NCBI RefSeq assembly: GCF_030931715.1
Contig: NZ_CP133261.1
Coordinates: forward strand, 930,001 to 994,000
Length of the DNA: 64,000 nucleotides
Origin: Tissierella sp. MB52-C2
GTDB lineage: Bacteria; Bacillota; Clostridia; Tissierellales; Tissierellaceae
Direction of reading: 5' to 3'
In this document: positions 48,826 through 57,085 of the stretch, in pieces
Numbering within the stretch: position 1 is the first letter of the stretch
Layout: each line of letters begins with the position of its first letter
Made by a program: the position numbers and the translations under genes
Notes under the pieces: model-generated
The model's database searches: none
Told to the model about the DNA's origin: nothing
What the model saw: only the letters and a program-made list of their open reading frames with translations

Positions 48826-49836
48826 ATGGAAAAACGAAGACTGGGAAAGACTAGTTTAGATGTATCTGTTATTGGCTTTGGAGGAATCCCTATACAAAGA
48901 GTAGACTCCGAATTATCCCATGGACTTCTTCAGGAAGCTTATAATAGGGGAATAAACTTTATAGATACTGCCAGAGGATATAATGAATCAGAAAATTTAA
49001 TTGGAGAAGCACTGGAGAAAATAGGTAGAGACAAATTTATATTGGCTACAAAATCCATGAAAAGAGACTATGATGGAATGGTAGAAGAATTAAATATTAG
49101 TTTAAAAAACTTAAAAACTGACTATATAGATTTGTTTCAATTCCATAATATTAGAACCTTTGAAGAGCTAGATTTCATCATGAGTGACAATGGAGCATTT
49201 AAAGCATTGAAGGAAGCTAAAGAAAAGGGAATAATAAGGGAAATAGGGATTACATCCCATAGCCCAGAACTATTAGATAAAGCCGTAGATATGGGAGAAT
49301 TTGCAACTATACAATGTCCATATAATCCTGTTGAACGCCAAGCAGAAGAATTGTTTAAAAAAGCTAAAGATATGAATATAGGAGTAATAGTTATGAAGCC
49401 TCTAGCAGGAGGTGCTATTACTAAAGGAGAACTATCCCTTAGATTTATAGTAGACAATCCAAATATATCTGTAGTTATTCCAGGAATGGATACTTTAGAG
49501 CAGGTAAAGTCTAATTCAGAAGTAGGCATTAATATAAGAAAGCTAACAGGGGAAGAAGAGAGTATTTTATCTGAAGAAGCAAATTCTCTAGGAACGGAAT
49601 TTTGTAGGAGATGTGGCTATTGTCTGCCTTGTCCTCAAAATATAGATATACCTACTCAATTTTTAATGGAAGGATACTATACTAGGTATAATCTAAAGGA
49701 ATGGGCTCAAAGCAGATATGATGCCATGGAATATAGGGCGATTCACTGTATAGAATGTGGACTATGTGAATCTAAATGTCCATATAATCTTCCCATAAGA
49801 AAGATGATGAAAAATGTAGTGGAAAAGCTAGGATAA
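48826..49836 (+). CDS. Aldo/keto reductase with C-terminal iron-sulfur domain
   Basis: 336 residues. The (beta/alpha)8 barrel has GFGGIPIQR, the catalytic-region FIDTARGYNESE (Asp/Tyr) and KSM with Lys. The C-terminal 70 residues carry CRRCGYCLPCPQNIDIP and CIECGLCESKCPYNLP, a ferredoxin-like addition that can hold two clusters. Such fused enzymes are common in anaerobes but the substrate is unknown. It follows pyk by 20 bases (AAGGGGG site) and is closed by a perfect hairpin. Confidence 0.9.
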   Translation: MEKRRLGKTSLDVSVIGFGGIPIQRVDSELSHGLLQEAYNRGINFIDTARGYNESENLIGEALEKIGRDKFILATKSMKRDYDGMVEELNISLKNLKTDYIDLFQFHNIRTFEELDFIMSDNGAFKALKEAKEKGIIREIGITSHSPELLDKAVDMGEFATIQCPYNPVERQAEELFKKAKDMNIGVIVMKPLAGGAITKGELSLRFIVDNPNISVVIPGMDTLEQVKSNSEVGINIRKLTGEEESILSEEANSLGTEFCRRCGYCLPCPQNIDIPTQFLMEGYYTRYNLKEWAQSRYDAMEYRAIHCIECGLCESKCPYNLPIRKMMKNVVEKLG

Positions 49837-49845
49837 GTTAGTCTG

Positions 49846-49890
49846 AATAATTCCGATTTTTGATGCCAGGCACCAAAAATCGGAATTATT
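49846..49890 (+). terminator. Perfect 17-bp hairpin between aldo/keto reductase and regulator genes
   Basis: AATAATTCCGATTTTTG pairs with CAAAAATCGGAATTATT around an 11-base loop. The symmetrical arms suit termination in either direction. Confidence 0.8.
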
Positions 49891-49916
49891 ATCATATAAT
49901 AAATGGGGGGATAGGT

Positions 49917-51302
49917 ATGGATATGAATATATTCAGAACAGCCATGGAATTTTCATCAGACGGCATACTTATATCAGATGTTAATGGAAATGTTATATAT
50001 CTAAACAAGGCATATGAACAAACTACTGGATTAAAGAAAGAGCAGATATTAAATAAGAATTTAAAAACATTGATGGAAGAACAAATTTTTAATAAGGCCA
50101 TTTCTTTATCTGTATTACAAGATGAAGTGCCTATCTCTATAATACATAAATATATAACAGGAAAATCTGCGTTAACTACTGCAAATCCTATATATGACAA
50201 AGAAAAAAAGATAATAGGAGTAATTTGTAATACTAGAAATGTATCAGAATTACTTAATTTGAGAAATGAACTATTTGAAACCAAAGAATTAACTAAGAAA
50301 TATTCAGAGGAAATAAAAATCCTAAGACAACTTGCTCTTCATCATGAAGAATTCATCTATGAAAGCAAGGTAATGGAGAACACAATAAAACTCGCATCAA
50401 AGGCTGCAGCATTTGATAGTACTATTTTAATACATGGAGAATCAGGTACTGGAAAAGAAGTATTAGCTAAGTTTATTCATAATGAAAGTCCAAGAAAGAA
50501 CCAACCTTTTATAAAGGTAAATTGTGCAGCCATACCAAATGAACTTTTTGAATCAGAGTTATTTGGATATATGGGAGGTTCATTTACAGGAGCATCTAAG
50601 GATGGAAAACCTGGTATGTTTGAATTGGCCAATTATGGAACTATATTATTAGATGAAATTGGAGAATTGCCTTTGCCAATACAGTCTAAATTACTTAGAG
50701 TAATACAAGAGAAAGAAGTATTTAGAGTTGGAGGCCAGACTCCTATATCTTTAGATGTTAGAGTGTTGGCAGCTACAAATAAGGATTTAAAAAAAGAAGT
50801 TGCTGAAGGTAGATTTAGAGAAGATTTATTTTTTAGATTAAATGTTGTTCCAATAAATATACCAGCATTAAAAGAAAGAAGAGAAGATATACCAAAGCTA
50901 ATCCAATTTTTCTTAGAAAAGCTCAATAGAAAGTATAAAAAAATTATATCTATAACAGATGATGCCATAAATATATTAAAATCATATACTTGGCCTGGAA
51001 ATGTAAGGGAGCTTGAAAATTTAATTGAGTACTTATTTATTATGAATACATCTGAAGAAATAGATATTGAGCAGCTACCGCCCCAAGTATTGACACAACA
51101 GCTATATACTAATTCGTGGGGAGAAGAGGATAGCTATATCCCGAATCTTAATTATATGATTGAACGTTATGAGAAATCTATTATCTTATCTACATTAAAA
51201 AATTATCCATCCATAAGACAGGCTTCAAAAGTATTGGGAGTTCACTACTCTACTTTATCGAGAAAAATTAAAAAATATAATATAGATTATGATGTTTTCT
51301 AA
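49917..51302 (+). CDS. PAS-domain sigma-54-dependent transcription activator
   Basis: 461 residues from ATG 49917 (site TGGGGGGATAGG). A PAS sensor (about 5-110: SSDGILISDVNGNVIYLNKAYEQTTGL) is followed by an AAA+ domain: Walker A GESGTGKE (174-181), Walker B ILLDEIGELPL, and R-finger region RFREDLFFRLNVVPI. It ends in a Fis-type helix-turn-helix (RQASKVLGVHYSTLSRKI). The sigma-54 contact loop reads GSFTGA (221-226) rather than GAFTGA. It lies just before a sigma-54 promoter for the N-carbamoylsarcosine amidase gene, which it most likely controls. The PAS ligand is unknown but may be a pathway compound. Confidence 0.93.
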   Translation: MDMNIFRTAMEFSSDGILISDVNGNVIYLNKAYEQTTGLKKEQILNKNLKTLMEEQIFNKAISLSVLQDEVPISIIHKYITGKSALTTANPIYDKEKKIIGVICNTRNVSELLNLRNELFETKELTKKYSEEIKILRQLALHHEEFIYESKVMENTIKLASKAAAFDSTILIHGESGTGKEVLAKFIHNESPRKNQPFIKVNCAAIPNELFESELFGYMGGSFTGASKDGKPGMFELANYGTILLDEIGELPLPIQSKLLRVIQEKEVFRVGGQTPISLDVRVLAATNKDLKKEVAEGRFREDLFFRLNVVPINIPALKERREDIPKLIQFFLEKLNRKYKKIISITDDAINILKSYTWPGNVRELENLIEYLFIMNTSEEIDIEQLPPQVLTQQLYTNSWGEEDSYIPNLNYMIERYEKSIILSTLKNYPSIRQASKVLGVHYSTLSRKIKKYNIDYDVF

Positions 51303-51331
51303 TAAAAAGATAGAAATTTATTTAAAATGTA

Positions 51332-51343
51332 TGCAATATTGCA
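51332..51343 (+). promoter_or_regulatory. Candidate upstream activator site 1 (perfect 12-bp palindrome)
   Basis: TGCAATATTGCA, about 140 bases before the GG of the sigma-54 promoter, a usual distance for enhancer-type activators. The half-site TGCAA recurs in site 2. Confidence 0.6.
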
Positions 51344-51415
51344 ACACTTACAAAAAGTATCGCAAACTTGAAATCCCTAATTGAAGTGATAAAATGCTCT
51401 TTCATAAATATAGTG

Positions 51416-51429
51416 TTGCAGAGATGCAA
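51416..51429 (+). promoter_or_regulatory. Candidate upstream activator site 2
   Basis: TTGCA-GAGA-TGCAA, an inverted repeat with the same half-site as site 1, about 66 bases before the promoter. An additional partial copy (CGCAA) lies near 51361. Confidence 0.55.
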
Positions 51430-51480
51430 ATATATTTAATCACATATATAGCTAAACCCAGTATTATCAAGAAAATAAAG

Positions 51481-51497
51481 TTGGCATATTAATTGCT
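51481..51497 (+). promoter_or_regulatory. Sigma-54 (-24/-12) promoter
   Basis: TTGGCATATTAATTGCT has GG at 51483-51484 and GC at 51495-51496 with exactly 10 bases between, matching TGGCAC-N5-TTGC. Transcription should start near 51508, giving a leader of about 100 bases before the amidase gene. The activator is encoded directly upstream. Confidence 0.85.
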
Positions 51498-51554
51498 TTA
51501 TATATAGTCAAGTAAAACAGGTAATAAACAGAGAGACTAATTTTGTTTTACTTT

Positions 51555-51578
51555 ATACTCTTTAATATGAAAGAGTAT
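51555..51578 (+). promoter_or_regulatory. Leader hairpin before the amidase gene
   Basis: ATACTCTTT pairs with AAAGAGTAT around AATATG, 33 bases before the start codon and just before the AAAGGGTGG site. It may stabilise the mRNA. Confidence 0.5.
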
Positions 51579-51611
51579 TGAAAACTATTATAATGAAAGG
51601 GTGGATTATTT

Positions 51612-52325
51612 ATGTCAAAAGAGCAATACAAATCAAGAGTATCATATGAATTTGATGAGGAATTATTAAGACAAGCTTTTGCAGAAGCTAGAAAGATTTA
51701 TAAAGAAAGAGGATTCCAAACTAGAATGGGCTATGGTAAAGCACCAGCAGTAACTACTGTAGATATGGCTAGAGCTTGGATGGAAGATGGACATCCATTT
51801 ACATGTGATAAATCAGAAGAGGTAACTGCTAATGCACGTAAAGTATTAGATGCAGCAAGAAAGAGTGGAGTTCCTATATTCCATACAACCACTGGATTTG
51901 AGCCAACTAGAGGATTAGACTTAGGTAGATGGGATGAGAAAATTCCTCTACACACATTAGAAAAAGATTCATATTGGATGGAAATAGATCCAAGGTTAAA
52001 CCCACAACCAGATGAGCCTGTAATATATAAACCATATGCAAGTAACTTCTTTGGTACAAGACTTGCTCAATTACTAACTTACTTAGGAGTAGATACTCTA
52101 ATAGTAATGGGTGCTACTTCATGTGCATGTGTTAGACATACAGTAATGGATTCAACGGGATATGGATTTAAAACTATAGTTCCTGAAGGAACTGTAGGAG
52201 ATAGAGTGCCAGGTGTTGTTGAATGGAATCTATTTGACATGGATGCTAAATTCTGCGATGTTGAGCCACTAGAAAATGTAGTTAAATATTTAGAAGGCAT
52301 AGATAAAAGCGTATACACTAAATAA
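51612..52325 (+). CDS. N-carbamoylsarcosine amidase (isochorismatase-fold hydrolase)
   Basis: 237 residues. The cysteine-hydrolase triad is visible as D51 (TTVDMARAW), K140 (IYKPYASNFFGT) and C173 (GATSCACVRHT). The Asp falls at the same number as in the Arthrobacter N-carbamoylsarcosine amidohydrolase as I recall it, and the long N-terminal part with FDEELLRQAFAEARKIYKERGF is typical of that branch. It splits N-carbamoylsarcosine into sarcosine, ammonia and CO2. It is the first gene after the sigma-54 promoter, next to a hydantoinase gene and a sarcosine/glycine reductase operon, which supports the substrate. A related carbamoyl amino acid amidase is the alternative. Confidence 0.85.
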   Translation: MSKEQYKSRVSYEFDEELLRQAFAEARKIYKERGFQTRMGYGKAPAVTTVDMARAWMEDGHPFTCDKSEEVTANARKVLDAARKSGVPIFHTTTGFEPTRGLDLGRWDEKIPLHTLEKDSYWMEIDPRLNPQPDEPVIYKPYASNFFGTRLAQLLTYLGVDTLIVMGATSCACVRHTVMDSTGYGFKTIVPEGTVGDRVPGVVEWNLFDMDAKFCDVEPLENVVKYLEGIDKSVYTK

Positions 52326-52362
52326 GATAAATTAAGAAAATAAATAATATCTTACAGAAAAA

Positions 52363-52397
52363 TAAGGGACACTGATATATTATAATAGTGTCCCTTA
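52363..52397 (+). terminator. Hairpin between amidase and amidohydrolase genes
   Basis: TAAGGGACACT pairs perfectly with AGTGTCCCTTA around a 13-base AT loop; no immediate T run, so partial read-through into the next gene is likely. Confidence 0.65.
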
Positions 52398-52431
52398 AAT
52401 TTAACTATTTTTTCGAAAAAGGGGGATGTAT

Positions 52432-53832
52432 ATGGGACTAATTATAAAAAACGGAAATATCATAACATCCGAAAATGAGTATATTGCAGATATACTTGTA
52501 GAAGGAGAAAAAATAATTGCTATAGGGAAAGAATTAGATATAGCTGGACATGAAGTTGTAGATGCCACTGGTAAATATGTTTTTCCAGGTGGTGTGGACG
52601 AACATGTACACTATAACTCATTTAACTCTTTAGGTTATGAAACTTCACATGCAGCATTGGTTGGAGGAACAACTACAGTTGGTGACTTTGTTGTTCAACC
52701 AGTAGGAGTTGGACTTAAAGATTCTATAATAAACTATAAAAGAGATTGTCTTGATGGAGTGGCAACAGTAGATTATGTACTTCATGGAATCATCATGGAT
52801 CCTTGTGAAGAAAGTATAGAAGATTTAGTAAATATGCCTTCAGTTGGTGTTTCTTCAGTTAAGCTTTTTATGGCTTATAAAGGTATGCCATATTATGTAT
52901 CAGATGAGTGGATATTTAAAGCACTCTGTACAGGAAAAGAATCAGGAGTAACTATTATGGTTCATGCTGAAAATGCTGATATTATTGATGTATTAACAAA
53001 GCAACTTATAGCAGAAGGAAAAACAGAACCTAAATATTTTGGAGATTCAAGACCAGTATTATCTGAGGCAGAAGCCACTTCTAGAGCAATCTATATGGCT
53101 AAGATGGCAAAGGCTCCAATTTTTGTTGTTCATGTTACCAATCAAAAAGCAGTGGAAGTCATTAGAGAAGCATATAATGAAGGGGTATCTGCATATGGAG
53201 AAACTTGTACTCACTATCTAATGTTAAATGATGAAAACTTAGCTCGACCTAATTTTGAAGGAGCAAAATATGTATGTAACCCCCCTTTAAGACCACAGTC
53301 AGATGTAGATTTCATGTGGGAAGCCATTAATAAAGGATGGATAACGAGTGTTGGTTCGGACCATTGTGCTGTTATGGGAGGTTTTGCAGAAGGAAAACAT
53401 AAGGGAATTAATGATTTTAGTAAGATTCCACCAGGATCCCCGGGAGTACAGGAGCGTTTATACATGATGTGGACTTATGGAGTGGAAACAGGAAGGATTT
53501 CTCGTCAGAAATTTGTAGAGGTTTGCTGTACAACTCCAGCGAAAATTTGTGGTATTTATCCACAAAAGGGTGATATAGCAGTTGGATCTGATGCTGATAT
53601 AGTTGTTTTTGATCAAAACTACAGAGGTGCTATAAGTATTAAGGATAGCCTCTCAGGTTCAGACTATTGCACTTATGAAGGATATGAACAAAAAGGAATA
53701 GCAGAAAAAGTGTTTTTAAGAGGAAAATTAGTAGCTGAAAATGGAAAGTTTGTTGGAGAATTTGGTGAAGGAAAACAAGTTATATCAAAGCCATATGCTT
53801 ACTGTTATAATAAATTTAAAGAGGGCGAATAA
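52432..53832 (+). CDS. Hydantoinase/dihydropyrimidinase family amidohydrolase (candidate N-methylhydantoinase)
   Basis: 466 residues from ATG 52432; the ATG at 52426 touches the AAAGGGGGA site. Binuclear metal ligands fit the D-hydantoinase family: H58 and H60 in DEHVHYN, carboxylated Lys K150 in FMAYKG, His in MVHAEN and in FVVHVTN, and Asp in VGSDHCAV. It opens cyclic diamides. With the amidase next door, the likely substrate is N-methylhydantoin giving N-carbamoylsarcosine, or hydantoin giving N-carbamoylglycine. The known aerobic N-methylhydantoinases are ATP-dependent and belong to a different family, so an ATP-independent enzyme doing this step would be notable. A terminator overlaps the stop codon. 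Confidence 0.85.
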   Translation: MGLIIKNGNIITSENEYIADILVEGEKIIAIGKELDIAGHEVVDATGKYVFPGGVDEHVHYNSFNSLGYETSHAALVGGTTTVGDFVVQPVGVGLKDSIINYKRDCLDGVATVDYVLHGIIMDPCEESIEDLVNMPSVGVSSVKLFMAYKGMPYYVSDEWIFKALCTGKESGVTIMVHAENADIIDVLTKQLIAEGKTEPKYFGDSRPVLSEAEATSRAIYMAKMAKAPIFVVHVTNQKAVEVIREAYNEGVSAYGETCTHYLMLNDENLARPNFEGAKYVCNPPLRPQSDVDFMWEAINKGWITSVGSDHCAVMGGFAEGKHKGINDFSKIPPGSPGVQERLYMMWTYGVETGRISRQKFVEVCCTTPAKICGIYPQKGDIAVGSDADIVVFDQNYRGAISIKDSLSGSDYCTYEGYEQKGIAEKVFLRGKLVAENGKFVGEFGEGKQVISKPYAYCYNKFKEGE

Positions 53833-53844
53833 GCCCTCTTTTTT
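53818..53844 (+). terminator. Terminator overlapping the amidohydrolase stop codon
   Basis: AAAGAGGGC pairs with GCCCTCTTT; the loop GAATAA contains the TAA stop of the gene, and a T run follows. Confidence 0.9.
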
Positions 53845-53997
53845 GTGTATATAGAAAGTTTTGATTTTTATATAGGTATTATAATGAATTGTTATGGAAT
53901 GATATAATCTTGATAACATATTTAATTTATATTTGCTTATTTTTTATATAACAAATATAATAATACTTAATAACAATTTTAGGTAAGGGGTATGATT

Positions 53998-54639
53998 ATG
54001 ACCGATAGTAAACTAGATACAGATAAGATATATGAAATATTAAGATCAAGAATTATACATCTTGAATATGAACCAGGGCTGGTTTTAAATGAAGTGGATT
54101 TAGCAGAGGAATTTAATATAAGTAGAACACCAATTAGAAAGGTTTTTCAATTATTACATAGTGATAAACTTCTAAATATTGTGCCAAGATTTGGAGCTCA
54201 AGTTACACCTATTGATTTTAAACAGATGAAATATATATTTGAAGTGACTAGAGAGCTAGACCCTTTTGCTTCAAGACTTGCGGTAGAAAGAATAAGCGAA
54301 GAAAAAATAAAAAAGCTTGAAGAGATTATGTTAAGGTTTGAAAATTATGATATAAGTAAAGACTATCAAAATGCCATTAACGATGACGAACAATTTCACA
54401 GCATTATACTTTCATCCTGTGGTAATCCGTGGTTACAAGATATATTGACATCTTTACATTATCATACAGAAAGATTATGGCATTATTGTGAGCAATATTT
54501 TGATAGTATTGATTTATTTAGTCATACTTTAGGAAAGGTATTAGAAGGAATAAAAGAGAAAGATTTAGATAAAGTAGAAAAATATGCTAGGGAGCATATA
54601 GATGAATTTGTTTTTAAAATAAAAAAAGAAATGTTATAG
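53998..54639 (+). CDS. GntR family (FCD type) transcription regulator
   Basis: About 213 residues from ATG 53998; the upstream ATG 53992 is too near the AAGGGG site. An N-terminal winged helix (IYEILRSRIIHLEYEPGLVLNEVDLAEEFNISRTPIRKVFQLL) is followed by an all-helical FCD domain with the metal/ligand residues spread over D..H and H patterns (DDEQFHSIIL, HYHTERLW, HTLGKVLEGI, REHIDEF). FCD regulators sense small carboxylates or amino acid derivatives. It lies between the amidohydrolase and the grd operon and probably represses one or both in the absence of substrate. Confidence 0.9.
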   Translation: MTDSKLDTDKIYEILRSRIIHLEYEPGLVLNEVDLAEEFNISRTPIRKVFQLLHSDKLLNIVPRFGAQVTPIDFKQMKYIFEVTRELDPFASRLAVERISEEKIKKLEEIMLRFENYDISKDYQNAINDDEQFHSIILSSCGNPWLQDILTSLHYHTERLWHYCEQYFDSIDLFSHTLGKVLEGIKEKDLDKVEKYAREHIDEFVFKIKKEML

Positions 54640-54645
54640 AATTTT

Positions 54646-54698
54646 AAAAAAAGCTTTAATTTTAGATGGTTTGGGTCATCTGAAATTAAAGCTTTTTT
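54646..54698 (+). terminator. Strong terminator after GntR gene
   Basis: A stem of 22 or so pairs (AAAAAAGCTTTAATTTTAGATG with CATCTGAAATTAAAGCTTTTTT; small bulge) around GTTTGGGT. Confidence 0.9.
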
Positions 54699-54738
54699 AA
54701 TTTTTTTGGAAAAACTTTATAATTTTATTAAAATACAC

Positions 54739-54767
54739 TTGAAATACATTTGAAAAACATATAGAAT
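54739..54767 (+). promoter_or_regulatory. Candidate sigma-A promoter of the grd operon
   Basis: TTGAAA at 54739-54744 and TAGAAT at 54762-54767 with a 17-base spacer, 63 bases before grdA. The spacer repeats part of the -35 region (ACATTTGAAAAACAT), a possible operator for the GntR protein. No -24/-12 element is seen here. Confidence 0.5.
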
Positions 54768-54830
54768 GTAATCAAGAAACAAATGAAAAACAATTAACGA
54801 ACAACAACGAAAAAGAAAGGAAGTGGATAT

Positions 54831-55304
54831 ATGTCAATATTTAATGAAAACTCAAAAGTTATCATTATCGGTGACAGAGACGGTATACCAGGACCAGCTA
54901 TGGAAGAATGTATAAAAACCACTCCTGCAGAAGTAGTATTTTCAGCAACAGAATGTTTTGTCTGAACGGCTGCAGGTGCAATGGATTTGGAAAATCAAAA
55001 AAGGGTTAAAGATTTAACTGAAAAATACGGTGCAGAAAACATGATCGTATTAATCGGTGGAGCAGAAGCTGAATCAGCAGGACTAGCAGCTGAAACAGTT
55101 ACAGCTGGAGATCCAACTTTTGCAGGTCCATTAGCAGGAGTTCCGTTGGGACTTAAAGTTTATCATGCAGTAGAACCAGAATTCAAAGAGTCAGTAGATG
55201 CTGATGTATATGATGAGCAAATCGGTATGATGGAAATGGTTTTAGATATTGATGAAATAGTTTCAGAAGTAAAAGGTATGAGAGATGAACATACAAAGTT
55301 TTAA
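54831..55304 (+). CDS. grdA: Glycine/sarcosine/betaine reductase selenoprotein A
   Basis: 157 residues when the in-frame TGA at 54963-54965 is read as selenocysteine (position 45), in [15 protein letters not shown]. This is the active-site motif of GrdA, and the total length matches the family (about 158). The frame stays open across the TGA and has the GrdA start [19 protein letters not shown]. Protein A carries a Se-carboxymethyl group from the substrate-specific protein B to protein C, which makes acetyl phosphate. Automatic callers would split it or start it at 54981. It heads the operon with the site AAAGGAAGTGG. Confidence 0.97.
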
Positions 55305-55359
55305 TAATTAATTTTGTTTAATACAGTTCCCAGAAGAACAATATAGAGGAGGGAAATCT

Positions 55360-55743
55360 ATGAAAAATAATATAGGTTATCAAATAGTAACTAATAACCC
55401 AACTATAAGAGATGAATATAAAGAAGTAATTTTTGTTGAAGGCAGCTTTGAAGATGTATTATTTAAGGTTAGAGATTTAGTTCATACAGGTTTTGAACTT
55501 ATTAACCATCCTCTAGGAGCAAGTATAAGAATGTTTTTCTCCCCATATCGTTCTATTATTGTAAGGGAGAATCTAGAAAAGGCAAATGATGTATATGCCG
55601 AAACAATTGAAAACAGCATAGCGAACTATAAAAAGCATATGAATGTCAGAAAACCAGATGTGGTAAATAGTGGAGATTATGCTTTGATTGATGCTGAATT
55701 GTTGAAATCTGCATTAGATGAATATGAAAGAGTTTATAATTAA
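55360..55743 (+). CDS. grdX: GrdX family protein of the reductase operon
   Basis: 127 residues, IGYQIVTNNPTIRDEYKEVIF at the start, then FELINHPLGASIRMFFSPYRSIIV, the core GrdX pattern. GrdX accompanies glycine and sarcosine reductase genes but has no known activity. It lies 55 bases after grdA with an AGGAGGG site. A second member lies at 41626. Confidence 0.9.
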   Translation: MKNNIGYQIVTNNPTIRDEYKEVIFVEGSFEDVLFKVRDLVHTGFELINHPLGASIRMFFSPYRSIIVRENLEKANDVYAETIENSIANYKKHMNVRKPDVVNSGDYALIDAELLKSALDEYERVYN

Positions 55744-55774
55744 AAAATTAAAAATAAAACGGAGGTGACTTTCC

Positions 55775-57061
55775 TTGAAACTTGAACTTAGAAGAATCCA
55801 TATTAAAGATATTCAATTAGGAAATGAAACAACTGTAAAAAATGGAGTTCTAACAGTAAATAAAGAGGAATTAATTAGTAAGCTTAAAGAAGATGAAAGA
55901 ATTAAAGATGTTAAGCTTGATGTAGCTAGACCTGGAGAAAAGGTAAGAATTATTCCAGTAAAAGATGTCATTGAGCCAAGGGTAAAAATTGAGGGAGAAG
56001 GAAATGGCTTTCCAGGAGTATCTACAAAGATGGCTCAATTGGGAGATGGAAAAGTAAATGTACTTTATGGTGCAGCAGTTGTAACAGTAGGAGATATTGT
56101 AGGATTTCAAGAAGGAGTAGTTGATATGTGGGGCGAAGGTGCAAAATGGACTCCATTTTCAAAGACTTTCAACTTAGTAGTAGATATTATTCCAGTGGAA
56201 GGATTAGCACCACATGTTCATGAAACAACTGTTAGATTAGCAGGACTTAAAGCAGCTGAATTTGTAGGAGAAGCAGGTAGAAGTGTGGAGCCAGATGAAG
56301 TAGTAGTATATGAAATGGGCAGCCATGCAGAGGAAAGCAAAAAATACCCAGACCTACCAAAGGTAGCTTATGTAGAAATGCTTATTTCTCAAGGATTATT
56401 ACATGATGGATATATATATGGTGTTAATAGTCAATTAATACTACCTACACTACTACATCCAAATGAAGAACTAGATGGAGCGGTGATTAGTGGTAACTGT
56501 GTTGCAGCTTGTGACAAGATAACAACTTATCAACACCAAAACAACTCAGCAATTCTTGATTTATATGCTGAGCATGGAAAAACTATTAACTTCTTAGGGG
56601 TAATACTGACTCCAGAATTAACTACCCTTGAAGGTAAATTTAGAACTTGTGATTATACAGCTAAATTATGTAAGAGCTTAGGAGCAGATGGAGTTATTAT
56701 ATCTGAAGAAGGATATGGTAATCCAGACTCTGATTTATTAATGATTTGTAAGAGATTAGAAGACTCAGGAATAAAAACTGTATTAATAACTGATGAATGT
56801 TCTGGTTGGGATGGAATGAGTCAACCATTAGCAGATACAGCAAAAGAAGCAATAGCAGTAGTATCTACAGGAAATGTTAGCCACGTAGTTACATTACCAC
56901 CAGCAGATAGAGTTATTGGAAATGACAAAGCAATAGCCACTTTAGCAGGAGGCTGGGAAGGCTGCTTAGAAGAAGATGGAAGTTTAAAATGTGAGTTAAA
57001 TGCAGTAATTGGAGCAACATCAGAAATCGGATACCATAACTGTACAGTTAAATTATATTAA
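55775..57061 (+). CDS. grdG: Sarcosine/glycine reductase component B proprotein (GrdG/GrdE type)
   Basis: 428 residues from a TTG start right after GGAGGTGACTT. The proprotein is cut before C242 (ISGN-CVAACDKITTY) to give two subunits, with the cysteine becoming a pyruvoyl group that binds the amino group of the substrate as a Schiff base. The GrdE of Eubacterium acidaminophilum uses the same residue number as I recall. The homologues GrdE (glycine), GrdG (sarcosine) and GrdH (betaine) look alike. The sarcosine assignment rests on the N-carbamoylsarcosine amidase upstream, so grdE remains possible. Confidence 0.85.
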   Translation: MKLELRRIHIKDIQLGNETTVKNGVLTVNKEELISKLKEDERIKDVKLDVARPGEKVRIIPVKDVIEPRVKIEGEGNGFPGVSTKMAQLGDGKVNVLYGAAVVTVGDIVGFQEGVVDMWGEGAKWTPFSKTFNLVVDIIPVEGLAPHVHETTVRLAGLKAAEFVGEAGRSVEPDEVVVYEMGSHAEESKKYPDLPKVAYVEMLISQGLLHDGYIYGVNSQLILPTLLHPNEELDGAVISGNCVAACDKITTYQHQNNSAILDLYAEHGKTINFLGVILTPELTTLEGKFRTCDYTAKLCKSLGADGVIISEEGYGNPDSDLLMICKRLEDSGIKTVLITDECSGWDGMSQPLADTAKEAIAVVSTGNVSHVVTLPPADRVIGNDKAIATLAGGWEGCLEEDGSLKCELNAVIGATSEIGYHNCTVKLY

Positions 57062-57085
57062 TTAGCTTGGAAAGGAGGAGAAGGT

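Noticed and set aside
54700-54830. Possible glycine riboswitch before grdA
   Set aside because: I looked for the paired conserved cores and see none in the 130-base leader; a promoter and AT-rich leader explain it.
54981-55304. A separate 107-residue gene starting at 54981
   Set aside because: It is the part of grdA after the Sec UGA; the frame, motif and length show one gene from 54831.
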